Position numbers and translations under genes: made by a program. Of a stretch of 64,000 nucleotides of DNA, positions 34,969 through 42,845 are shown one piece after another (position 1 is the stretch's first letter; the number at the start of each line of letters is the position of its first letter). The stretch spans positions 875,501 to 939,500 of the forward strand of contig NZ_CP127173.1 of the NCBI RefSeq assembly GCF_030264295.1. The letters run 5' to 3'. This DNA is from Amycolatopsis nalaikhensis (lineage in GTDB: Bacteria > Actinomycetota > Actinomycetes > Mycobacteriales > Pseudonocardiaceae). The notes below the pieces were generated by a model. The model was given only the letters and a program-made list of their open reading frames with translations. It did no database searches and was not told where the DNA came from.

Positions 34969-35071
34969 CGTACGCTGGCTGCCAAGCGGGGTGGCCCGAG
35001 CAACGCGCCCGGTTCGCCACACTACCGACCGAGGCCGCCCAGCACATCATCGACGAGTACGTGTGGCTGGC
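34969..35071 (+). pseudogene. PAPS-reductase-family gene, piece 3 of 4
   Basis: This 103-bp island lies between element 2 and element 3. It encodes PYAGCQAGWPEQRARFATLP and then HIIDEYVWLA, residues about 232-266 of the reconstructed protein. It supplies the second half of the Cys motif: with piece 2 it reads SCCRHCPYAGC, like the CCxxCPF/Y motifs of PAPS-reductase-family proteins. The last codon (Ala) is shared with piece 4: GC at 35070-35071 plus A at 54962. It has no promoter or start of its own. Confidence 0.85.
35070..35071 (+). repeat. Left junction of element 3
   Basis: GC is shared with 54960-54961. Removing the DNA between restores gtg tgg ctg gca ctg aac (VWLALN). The element side begins TTATGTAGGG. 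Confidence 0.55.
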
Positions 35072-35110
35072 TTATGTAGGGCCGAACACTGTTCAGAGTA
35101 GGGTGGGTCG

Positions 35111-36631
35111 ATGCCGATCTTGGGCTGGAGAGTGCACTTCACGCGTCGGAACTTGCCCGTGCCGCAGGAGCCGCGGGAGGTGCTTCGGGGGTTGCCGCCG
35201 GTGGAGGTGCTGGACCGGTGGCTGGATGATGAGGACATTCCGGACCGGGTGCCGTGCCTGATCGCGCCGGACGGTCGCTACGACCTCGCGTTGAACCGGT
35301 ACTTCCTGCAGGCGGATATGGTGGACGCCTCGGAGCACACCTTGGCGGCGATCGCCTACGACCTGGCGGATTTTCTGACTTTCCTGTGGTGCCACCGGAA
35401 ACCTGTCGGCAGTCGGACGTGGACGGATGCCACGCCGGAGGATCGGGCGGCGTACAAGCGGTGGCGCCGGACCGATCCGAACGGGCCACGAGTGGCGGGG
35501 TCGACGTGGGGGCGGTGCGTGGCCACGGTGAACCAGTTCTACAAGTGGGCGGTGCGCCGGGGGCTGGTCGAGCAGAACCCCGTCGTGCAGCGTCCGGCGC
35601 GGTCGCGGCCGGGCCGAGCACGGTCTGGGCAGGAGACGCCAGCGGAGGCACCGCGCGATGGCCGCAAGGCGGAGGCGGGCTGGTTGCCGCCAGCGTCGTA
35701 TCGACGCTGGCGGGATGTGGGGGTGCGCGGCTATCTGCCGACAGGAGTGCGGGACGGGTCGTTCAAGGGTCGGCTTGCCTCCCGTAATGCGACGTTCTGC
35801 GACCTGATGGTGCGCACCGGGCTGCGGTTGTCGGAACAGTCGAGCCTGTCGCTGTTCGAGGTGCCGGAGGTGGATCTGGGGCGGGCGTACGTGCCGACCC
35901 GGTTGCCGGTGGCGATCGCCAAGGGCGGGTCGGGCCGCCGGATCTACATCGCGGCTTCGGTGCTGCGGGATGTGTGGGACTACATTCGGTTCGACCGGGC
36001 TGAGGTGGTGGAGCGGGCGCGGGAACGCGGGATCTACGACCGGGTGGCCGATCCGCTGGTCGTCGAGGACCCGCAGCGGGCGTCGCTGCCGCCGCGCCGG
36101 TCCGGTGGCCGCCGGGTCGCGGTGGAGTCGCTGGGACACCGCGAGCGGCGCCGGTTGTTCATCCGAGGTGAGGACGGGCTGCTGGAACCGGCGGCGTTGT
36201 GGCTGACCGAGGACGGCCTGCCGGTCATGCCGGGCACGTGGAAGTCGATGTTCCAGGACGCCAACGACCGGTGCGTGCGGCACGGGGTGGCACTGCGGTG
36301 TCATCCGCACCTGCTGCGGCATTCGTTCGCGGTGGTCACGCTGGAGCAGTTGCAGCGAGAGCACATCCGTGAGTTGGCCAGGATGAGTCCCGCCCAGCGA
36401 ACGTCCTACGAGCAGGTCTTCGGTGACCCGCAGGACTGGGTACGACGCCGGCTCGGGCACCGGTCGTTGGAGTCCACCTTCACCTACCTGCACACGTTGC
36501 AGGAGTTGGAGATGGAGACACGGCTGGCGCTGGTGCCCGACGAGTGGGAGCCGGCCGGACTGGATTCCGGCGAACTGGAACGTGAGGCCGCTGACGAGGC
36601 ATACGCCCAGGCCGGGCTGGTGGTCCGGTGA
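35111..36631 (+). CDS. Tyrosine recombinase A of element 3 (TnpA-like)
   Basis: The product is 506 aa from ATG 35111, 40 bp inside the left junction. The core-binding domain occupies about residues 60-165. The catalytic domain contains RTGLRLSEQSSLSL (Arg), HPHLLRHSFAVVTL (HxxR), RRLGHRSLE and STFTYLHTLQE (Tyr), so the active site looks complete. The organisation resembles A of element 1 (CLIAPDGRYDLALNRYF here, FLLGPDGSYDLELNRFV there), closer than to A of element 2. The stop overlaps gene B by 4 bases (GTGA). Confidence 0.88.
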   Translation: MPILGWRVHFTRRNLPVPQEPREVLRGLPPVEVLDRWLDDEDIPDRVPCLIAPDGRYDLALNRYFLQADMVDASEHTLAAIAYDLADFLTFLWCHRKPVGSRTWTDATPEDRAAYKRWRRTDPNGPRVAGSTWGRCVATVNQFYKWAVRRGLVEQNPVVQRPARSRPGRARSGQETPAEAPRDGRKAEAGWLPPASYRRWRDVGVRGYLPTGVRDGSFKGRLASRNATFCDLMVRTGLRLSEQSSLSLFEVPEVDLGRAYVPTRLPVAIAKGGSGRRIYIAASVLRDVWDYIRFDRAEVVERARERGIYDRVADPLVVEDPQRASLPPRRSGGRRVAVESLGHRERRRLFIRGEDGLLEPAALWLTEDGLPVMPGTWKSMFQDANDRCVRHGVALRCHPHLLRHSFAVVTLEQLQREHIRELARMSPAQRTSYEQVFGDPQDWVRRRLGHRSLESTFTYLHTLQELEMETRLALVPDEWEPAGLDSGELEREAADEAYAQAGLVVR

Positions 36632-38478
36632 GCACGAGCCGCCGGCGACCGACCACGGGCCGGAGCCGGTTTGCCGCGCGTCCGGAAGGCGCCTACGAGC
36701 CGGAGCCGTTGGTGCGCAGCGCACCCGGCTCGGGGCTGGAGGTGCTGTTCGAGGGCGAGGACGGCCGCAACGACGTGTTCCGGTTCGCCGACTGGCCAAT
36801 GCCACACCTGCATCCGCCGCTGGCGGAGGCGTTCGCCGTGGTCTGTGGCCCGCAGGGAAGCTGTCGCACGCGGTCCACCGCGGAGGGAGCGTGGAGCGCG
36901 CTCAAGCAGTTTCTGCGGTCGCTGAAGCGCATGGCCCAGCCGCCCGCGGCCCTGGCCGAGCTGACCGCGCGGCACCTGGACCGCTACCGGATGGACCGGC
37001 TCGGTTCGGTCAACGAGCGGACGCTGACCTTGGAGATCTGGCAGATCCGCAAGGTGCTGCGCGAGGTGCGCCCGCCAGAGCTGATCAGCGAGGAGGTCCA
37101 CGCCTGGTTGAACCGGCGTCGGCCCTTGACGACCCCGAAACCGCCACCGCCCAGCGGGTATTCCGACCGCGAGTTCGACCTGATCATGGCAACGGCCCGG
37201 TCGGACGTCGCGGCCATCCGCGAGCGCCTGGCCACCGGTCGGCGGCTGCTCACCGACTACGAGCACGATCCGGACTCGCTGGACGTCGAGCAACAGAAGC
37301 TGGCCGCCACCCTGGCGCAGATCAGGGTTACGGGCGAGGTGCCGATCATCCGGATGCCGCACCCGAATTCCGGGTTGCGGGACCGTGCGGCGATGCTGGA
37401 GCTGGCCGGGTACCTGTTCCTGCTCGACCGCGACATCCCGCCGTTGCTGACGCTGGCGGTCGGGTTGTCGGGTCGCAACGCCGAGACCATCAAGGACCTG
37501 TCGGCCGACCACGAGGTCCTGGAGGGCAAGGCGGTGCGGGTCGGGCTGGTCAAGCGGCGCCGCGGGCCCAGCCGCATGTTCGACACCGGGCACTGGGAGA
37601 TCGGCAAGCCCAGCGCGCGGTTGCAGACCTCCGGCGGGCTCTATCTGTTGATCGAGGAGATGACCCGGCTGGGCCGGTCGTTTTCCGGCACCGACTCGTT
37701 GTGGTCGATCTGGGTGTGGCGCAACGGCCACATCGGCGCGTACGACCGGCGGCTGCACCGCGGCAACTCGTTCAAGAAATGGCAGGCCCGGCACCAGCAC
37801 AACCTCATCGACGACAACGGCGACCGCTTGCGGATCAACCTGCCGCTGCTGAAGAAGACGGTGGACGTGCGCAACACCCGCGCCGCCGGCGGCCACCTGC
37901 CCTCCTCGACACGCAGCAACACCTTCCCGGTGCTGTTCTCCAACTACCTGCGGGGTGACGCCTCGGTGCGGGAGTGGGCCGGCGAGGTGGTCACCGCGGC
38001 GCTGGCCGACGCCGAGCGGGACGCCAGGGCCGCGCACGCCCGTGTGCTGGCCACCGCGCAGGGCCAGTTGCCCGAACCGGCCGAGGCCGCCCACCGATTG
38101 GGGGTCTCGCAGGAGACCGCCGAACACCTGCTGGCGGGGCGGCTGGACACCGTGGTCGCGGCCTGCGCGGACATCGAGCACGGCCCGTTCGACGGCGGCA
38201 AGCGGTGCTCGGTGTCGTTTTTGACCTGCCTGGCCTGTGAGAACGCGCTGGTCACTCACGCGCACATCCCCCGGCTGAAGGCACTGCTGGACTGGCTGCT
38301 GACGCGGCGCGAGGCGATGGAGTTGGCGACCTGGTGGCAGCGGCACGGCCTGACCTGGCTGGCCATCACCCAGCACATCCGCCCCAAGTTCAGCCCCGCC
38401 GAATGGGACCAGGCCCCACCCACCGTGGGCCTGGCCGCCCTGCTGGACGTCATCGACGGACCGAAGGAGAACACGTGA
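36628..38478 (+). CDS. Tyrosine recombinase-like protein B of element 3
   Basis: The product is 616 aa from GTG 36628. It has an N-terminal core-binding region, then a divergent catalytic domain with LSGRNAETIKDL (here an Arg is present in the box I region, unlike elements 1 and 2), RINLPLLKKTVDVRN, and TFPVLFSNYLRGD with a plausible Tyr. The C-terminal Cys motif is GKRCSVSFLTCLACENA. The variable active site across the three B proteins suggests a supporting role. It overlaps both neighbours by 4 bases. Confidence 0.78.
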   Translation: MSTSRRRPTTGRSRFAARPEGAYEPEPLVRSAPGSGLEVLFEGEDGRNDVFRFADWPMPHLHPPLAEAFAVVCGPQGSCRTRSTAEGAWSALKQFLRSLKRMAQPPAALAELTARHLDRYRMDRLGSVNERTLTLEIWQIRKVLREVRPPELISEEVHAWLNRRRPLTTPKPPPPSGYSDREFDLIMATARSDVAAIRERLATGRRLLTDYEHDPDSLDVEQQKLAATLAQIRVTGEVPIIRMPHPNSGLRDRAAMLELAGYLFLLDRDIPPLLTLAVGLSGRNAETIKDLSADHEVLEGKAVRVGLVKRRRGPSRMFDTGHWEIGKPSARLQTSGGLYLLIEEMTRLGRSFSGTDSLWSIWVWRNGHIGAYDRRLHRGNSFKKWQARHQHNLIDDNGDRLRINLPLLKKTVDVRNTRAAGGHLPSSTRSNTFPVLFSNYLRGDASVREWAGEVVTAALADAERDARAAHARVLATAQGQLPEPAEAAHRLGVSQETAEHLLAGRLDTVVAACADIEHGPFDGGKRCSVSFLTCLACENALVTHAHIPRLKALLDWLLTRREAMELATWWQRHGLTWLAITQHIRPKFSPAEWDQAPPTVGLAALLDVIDGPKENT

Positions 38479-40664
38479 CCAGCGCCGCAGCCGCGCCCCG
38501 TCGCGGCGGGCCGGTGCCCCCGGACGCCCCGGTCCTGGCCACCCGCCCCCTGCGCCCCGGCACCGACCTGGATGGCACGTCCCGGTTCGCTGACGACGTG
38601 TGGGACCTCGACGCGGCCAACCATCAGGTCCACACCCGACGGTGGATCCTGAACTTCCCCACTCTGCCGGCGGCGTTCCGCCCGGTCGCCAAGGAACTGT
38701 TCTACGCCCTGCTGGCCGGCGAACCCCCACCGGGGGAGACCCGCAGCTCGCTGGGCTCGATCCGCGGACGGTTCACCCAGGTGAAGAAGTTCCTCTGGTG
38801 GGCCGACCGGCGCGGCATTCGGGCCTTAGCCGACGTCACGGCCGACGACCTGCTCGCCTTCCACCACTGGCTCCAGTCTCAAGACCTCGGTCCCAGCCAG
38901 CGCGGCGCGCACCGAGGCGCGGTGCGGGCGTTCTGGCTCTACCGTCATGTCCTGCACAGTGACGCTCTGCCGCTGGATCCATCGCGGATCGAGGAGTGGA
39001 CCAGCGACAACTCCAAACCGGCCCGTCGCAGCGAGAACCGCACCGACCGTATCCCCGAACAGGTGATCAGCCCGCTGCTGGTGTGGGCGCTGCGGTGGGT
39101 CAGCGACTTCGCCCCGGACGTGGTGGCCGCCCGTGCCGAATGGTGGCCGCTGTACATTGAGGGGCGGCGGCGCAGCGCACTGGGACGCCGCGGACAGCCA
39201 CCGATCATCGACCGGGCCAAGCGGGCCGAGACTCGGGAACGGCTGCGCACGCTGCTGGCCGACTACCGCGCCGCCGGTCGGCCGTTGCCCGGTAACGCCG
39301 ACGGGCAGGTCAACGAGCACCACCTGGCCCGCCAGATCGGCCGGTACCGGTCCGCGTTTCGCTATCCCACCACCAGCGCGATGATCAGCGAGGCAGTGGC
39401 CGAACTCGGGATCGCCGACGACACCTACCTCATCACCCCGGTCCGCGCCCAGGTGCACGGTCGGCCGTGGCTGGCCCGTATCCGGTTCGCCGACGTCCCG
39501 ACGCTGACCCGGATGCTGGCCGCCGCCTGCTACGTGGTGATCGCCTACCTGTCCGGGATGCGGGACAGCGAGGTCAAGCACATGCGCCGCGGCTGCCTGA
39601 CCCGCAAACGCGACCGCGACGGCGCTGTCGTGCGCCGCGTGGTCACCAGCCAGGCGTTCAAGGGCGAGGGCACGCCGACCGGGGTCCGGGCGACCTGGGT
39701 GGTCTCCGAGACGGTCGAGCACGCTGTCGCCGTGCTCGAACAGCTCCAGCCACCCGAGGTGGACTTTCTGTTCGCGCCGCTGCCCGGCTCCGCCGGGTAC
39801 CGCTACGGCGACGCCGGCGATCCGCAGACCACGACCGCGACCAACCGGGTGCTCAACGCGTTCGTCGACTGGATCAACACCTACTGCGGCGCCCACGACC
39901 TGCCCGACATTATCCCGTTGGTGCGCAAGCAACGGTGGATGCTGTCCACCAGCCAGTTCCGCCGCACCCTGGCGTGGTTCATCGCCCGCCGTCCCGGTGG
40001 GTCCATCGCCGGGGCGATCCAGTACCGACACCACAGCATCCAGATGTTCGAGGGCTACGCCGGAACCTCCGACTCCGGGTTCCGCGCCGAGGTCGAGGCC
40101 GAGCAGACCCTCGAACGCGGCGAGCGCCTGCTGGCCATGATCGACGGCCACGAACACCACGACCTGCGCGGCCCCGCCGCCGGAGAAGCGCAGGCCCGGC
40201 TGGCCGAGTTCGGCCGCAAGGTCGCCTACGCCGGCTCCGTGGTCACCGACCCGAAACGCCTCGCCAAGATCATGAAACGGGACGACCCGAAGATCTATTT
40301 CGGAGAGTTCGTCACGTGCGTGCACAACCCCGCCAAGGCGCTGTGCCGACGCAAGCTCGCCCTGGACGGAAGAACCGCGCTGCCGGACCTCGGTGATTGT
40401 CAGCCGTTGCGGTGCCGCAACGTCGCGTTGACGCCAGACAACCTGGCCGCCCTCGCCACCCAGTTGTCCACTCTGGACACCATCCTGGAGTCATCTGAGG
40501 TTCTGGCGCCCTACGTCGCGCACCGGCTCGAACAGCAGCGTTGCGACCTGGCCGCGCTGCTGGCCGCCGCCGGCCACGATCCCCAGCAGCACCCCGATCA
40601 GCGGTGCATTCCGGGGCAGCACAAGGCTGTCGACGCCGTCAGCGGCTCCGAGGAGGTTCGGTGA
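38475..40664 (+). CDS. Tyrosine recombinase C of element 3
   Basis: The product is 729 aa from GTG 38475; longer upstream frames overlap B and are not protein-like. It shows RFADDVWDLD near the N-terminus, SGMRDSEVKHMRRG (box I Arg), STSQFRRTLAWFIA (second Arg) and HSIQMFEGYAGTSDSG (Tyr), nearly identical in layout to C of element 1. A Cys cluster follows (VTCVHNPAKALCRRK ... GDCQPLRCRN). It is the largest recombinase of the module. The stop overlaps gene D (GTGA). Confidence 0.82.
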   Translation: MTSAAAAPRRGGPVPPDAPVLATRPLRPGTDLDGTSRFADDVWDLDAANHQVHTRRWILNFPTLPAAFRPVAKELFYALLAGEPPPGETRSSLGSIRGRFTQVKKFLWWADRRGIRALADVTADDLLAFHHWLQSQDLGPSQRGAHRGAVRAFWLYRHVLHSDALPLDPSRIEEWTSDNSKPARRSENRTDRIPEQVISPLLVWALRWVSDFAPDVVAARAEWWPLYIEGRRRSALGRRGQPPIIDRAKRAETRERLRTLLADYRAAGRPLPGNADGQVNEHHLARQIGRYRSAFRYPTTSAMISEAVAELGIADDTYLITPVRAQVHGRPWLARIRFADVPTLTRMLAAACYVVIAYLSGMRDSEVKHMRRGCLTRKRDRDGAVVRRVVTSQAFKGEGTPTGVRATWVVSETVEHAVAVLEQLQPPEVDFLFAPLPGSAGYRYGDAGDPQTTTATNRVLNAFVDWINTYCGAHDLPDIIPLVRKQRWMLSTSQFRRTLAWFIARRPGGSIAGAIQYRHHSIQMFEGYAGTSDSGFRAEVEAEQTLERGERLLAMIDGHEHHDLRGPAAGEAQARLAEFGRKVAYAGSVVTDPKRLAKIMKRDDPKIYFGEFVTCVHNPAKALCRRKLALDGRTALPDLGDCQPLRCRNVALTPDNLAALATQLSTLDTILESSEVLAPYVAHRLEQQRCDLAALLAAAGHDPQQHPDQRCIPGQHKAVDAVSGSEEVR

Positions 40665-41089
40665 GCACCAGGTCACTGCCCAGCGAAGACCAGGTCCGCG
40701 CAGCGGCCGAGGAACTGCTCGCCGCCCAGCGCGAGGGCGGGGCCTACCCGACGGTCACCGCCCTGGCCAAACGGTTCGACCTCAACCGCACCACCTTCTA
40801 CCGGCACTTCGCCGCAGCCGCGGAAGCCATGCTGGACGCCGCCCAGCAACAGCACACCGACGAGCGGAAACGACGCCGGCCGGTCCGATCCGACGACGAC
40901 CGAGACCGTGCACTGCGGCGCCTGCGGAACGAGAACGACAACCTGCGCAAGCACGTGGAAATCTACGAAGAGCACCTGCGGATGCTCACCACCGAGAACG
41001 CCCGCCTGCGGGACCAACTCCAGCGCCAAGCCGGGGTGACCGACCTCGCTGGCCGACGGCCGCCAACTACCAGAGGTGGAAACACCTAG
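40661..41089 (+). CDS. TnpC/DUF6262-like coiled-coil protein of element 3
   Basis: The product is 142 aa from GTG 40661. The N-terminal half contains a TetR-like HTH, VTALAKRFDLNRTTFYRHF, and the C-terminal half is a coiled coil (RNENDNLRKHVEIYEEHL). It closes the recombinase operon. A DNA-binding helix joined to a coiled coil is the common design of all three D proteins, fitting a role in bringing element ends or target DNA to the recombinases. Confidence 0.75.
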   Translation: MSTRSLPSEDQVRAAAEELLAAQREGGAYPTVTALAKRFDLNRTTFYRHFAAAAEAMLDAAQQQHTDERKRRRPVRSDDDRDRALRRLRNENDNLRKHVEIYEEHLRMLTTENARLRDQLQRQAGVTDLAGRRPPTTRGGNT

Positions 41090-41111
41090 CGCGGCCGTTG
41101 TCTGTTCATGA

Positions 41112-41129
41112 CCGTGCAAATATGCACGG
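41112..41129. promoter_or_regulatory. Inverted repeat upstream of dormancy island
   Basis: CCGTGCA-AATA-TGCACGG is a perfect 7-bp inverted repeat with an AT spacer, 23 bp after the recombinase operon and about 190 bp before the HPF-like gene. It could be an operator for the island. It does not match the DosR box consensus. The rest of 41090-41317 holds no gene. Confidence 0.5.
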
Positions 41130-41317
41130 ATGCCGACGCCCTGCGCAGAGCAGGATCGTTGCGACCGGCTCCAGCTACATCGAGCGGCGGCTCGGACGTG
41201 GGCATCGTCAGAGTCCGACGGGCTGCTGGCCTGATCACAAGGGACTTTGTGCCCTAGCCGATCGGAGCAGCACAGCCGAAAATTGTCGCGATTGCAGAAT
41301 TTCGCAACTAGCAAGGC

Positions 41318-42139
41318 ATGCAAGTGATGGGCCGCTTGTGGCGTGGCTGTCAGGACAGCGGGAGGTCTGGGTTGGGCCAGGGGATAGCGCGCGATGCCAT
41401 CGTGGTGCAGACCGTGGGTGAGGTGCTGGATGGTGCGCGTGAGTACGCGCGCAGGCAGATCGCGGCCTTTGCCCGGCGCCTGCGAGAGCCGTTGACGTCC
41501 GCCAGGCTCAAGCTCACGGTGTTGACCCGTCCGAGCGTGCCGTGGCCGGCGCTCGTGCAGGCCAACCTGGTGCTGGATGGGCAACCAATCCGGGCCCAGG
41601 TGGCGGCAAGGTTTGTCCAGGAAGCGAGCCGGTATCTGCGGGCGCGGTTGGGTGCGCAGGTGGCACGGTTGGCCAGCCCAAATGTGCCGAGGGCGTGGCC
41701 TGCGGAGGGCGGGTCGCGCATCGTCCCGGTGCCGCGCCCGGTCGGGCAGCGCGAGATCGCGCGGTGCAAGTGTCATCCGCTGGAGGAGTGCACGCCGGAT
41801 CGTGCGGCACTGGTGATGGACGTGATGGACTACGACTTCCACCTGTTCGTCGATGCCGAGACCGGGCAGGACAGCGTGATCTACCGGGTCGGCCCGACCG
41901 GCTACCGGCTTGCTCGCGTGTCGAGGGTGGCGCCGCCGTCGGCGCCGACGTCGGTGCCGCTGACGATCAATGTGCATCCGGTGCCGGAGTTGACGCCGGA
42001 ACAGGCGGTGCAGCGACTGGATGCCACGGAGTTGCCATTCCGGTTCTTCCGTGACACCGCCACCGGCCGGGGCGCTGTGCTGTATCGGCGTTACGACGGC
42101 CACTACGGCTTGATCGCCCCGGAGCGGGACGGTGGGTAA
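41318..42139 (+). CDS. HPF/DATIN-like ribosome hibernation protein
   Basis: The product is up to 273 aa; ATG 41318 is used, but GTG 41402 is possible because the S30AE-like domain begins there. The N-terminal domain is helical/beta with REYARRQIAAFARRL. Two tandem C-terminal domains of the long-HPF type are visible: DYDFHLFVDAETGQDSVIYR and, about 75 residues on, PFRFFRDTATGRGAVLYRR. Such proteins bind and silence ribosomes in stationary phase or hypoxia. M. tuberculosis Rv0079 (DATIN) holds the same place before Rv0080 in the DosR region. It overlaps the next gene. Confidence 0.78.
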   Translation: MQVMGRLWRGCQDSGRSGLGQGIARDAIVVQTVGEVLDGAREYARRQIAAFARRLREPLTSARLKLTVLTRPSVPWPALVQANLVLDGQPIRAQVAARFVQEASRYLRARLGAQVARLASPNVPRAWPAEGGSRIVPVPRPVGQREIARCKCHPLEECTPDRAALVMDVMDYDFHLFVDAETGQDSVIYRVGPTGYRLARVSRVAPPSAPTSVPLTINVHPVPELTPEQAVQRLDATELPFRFFRDTATGRGAVLYRRYDGHYGLIAPERDGG

Positions 42140-42596
42140 TGAGCCGCGTCAGCTGAAGGAGCTGACGAAGGAGGAGTCGCTTCGGCTGCTGGGCAGCGTG
42201 TCCTTCGGCAGGGTGGTGTTCTCACAGAACGCGCTGCCGGCCGCGAGGCCGGTGAACCATCTCGTCGACAACGGCGCGGTCATCATCCGGACGCACCTGG
42301 GCGCGGCGGTGCTGTCGGTGGTCGGGCAGGTTGTGGCCTACCAGGCCGACGCGATCGACGAGCGGGAGCATCTGGGGTGGAGCGTGATCGTGACCGGCTA
42401 CGCCCGACTCATCAGGGACGCGGGCGACGTGGCGCGCTACGAGCGGCTGCTGCGTCCGTGGGTGAGCGGCGAGATGGACCAGGTCATCCGCATCCACCCC
42501 GAGCTGGTAACCGGGTACGAGCTGGTGGACGGCGCGGCGGAGTCGCCGAGCCGGGTCAGCGGAGCTGGTGGCGCTCGCAGGTCTCGCACCAGGTGA
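42132..42596 (+). CDS. Pyridoxamine 5'-phosphate oxidase-like protein (Rv0080-like)
   Basis: The product is 154 aa from GTG 42132, overlapping the HPF-like gene by 8 bases. The split-barrel fold of FMN/F420-binding pyridoxamine-oxidase-like proteins is recognisable in LLGSVSFGRVVFSQNALPAARPVNHLVDNGAVIIRT and the GWSVIVTGYARLI strand. The cofactor cannot be assigned. Rv0080 is the equivalent in M. tuberculosis. The last 40 bases overlap the convergent zinc-ribbon gene. Confidence 0.82.
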   Translation: MGNEPRQLKELTKEESLRLLGSVSFGRVVFSQNALPAARPVNHLVDNGAVIIRTHLGAAVLSVVGQVVAYQADAIDEREHLGWSVIVTGYARLIRDAGDVARYERLLRPWVSGEMDQVIRIHPELVTGYELVDGAAESPSRVSGAGGARRSRTR

Positions 42597-42741
42597 GCCG
42601 GTGCATGGCGCTGGGCGGGGAGTCGGCTTCCTCGACCACGTAGGTGACGATGGCTGCGCAGGCCGCGTCGCAAACCTCACACCAGACGTCGGCCTCGGTA
42701 TGCAGGACCACGATCCGCAGGCAGATCACCGGAAGCGTCAT
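42556..42741 (-). CDS. Small Cys-rich (zinc-ribbon-like) protein
   Basis: The product is 61 aa from ATG 42741 (MTLPVICLRIVVLHTEADVW). It contains WCEVCDAACA and, 30 residues later, LTWCETCERH, two CxxC knuckles that fit a zinc ribbon. Its 3' end overlaps the end of the pyridoxamine-oxidase-like gene on the other strand by 41 bases. The frame upstream of the ATG is not protein-like. It has no assigned function. Confidence 0.6.
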   Translation of the reverse strand: MTLPVICLRIVVLHTEADVWCEVCDAACAAIVTYVVEEADSPPSAMHRLTWCETCERHQLR

Positions 42742-42845
42742 GTGCCTCACCTCCGCCGCCCGTGCCGATCCCGACGTGCTGACTCCCATGGTGCTCGCGT
42801 TGCCGGTGGTGGGGCCTATGTCGCGGCCCGCCACCGGCGTGCGGT

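Noticed and set aside
41090..41317. DosR box before the dormancy island
   Set aside because: I found no TTSGGGACTnnnGTCCC-like palindrome here or before hycE; only an unrelated repeat was seen.
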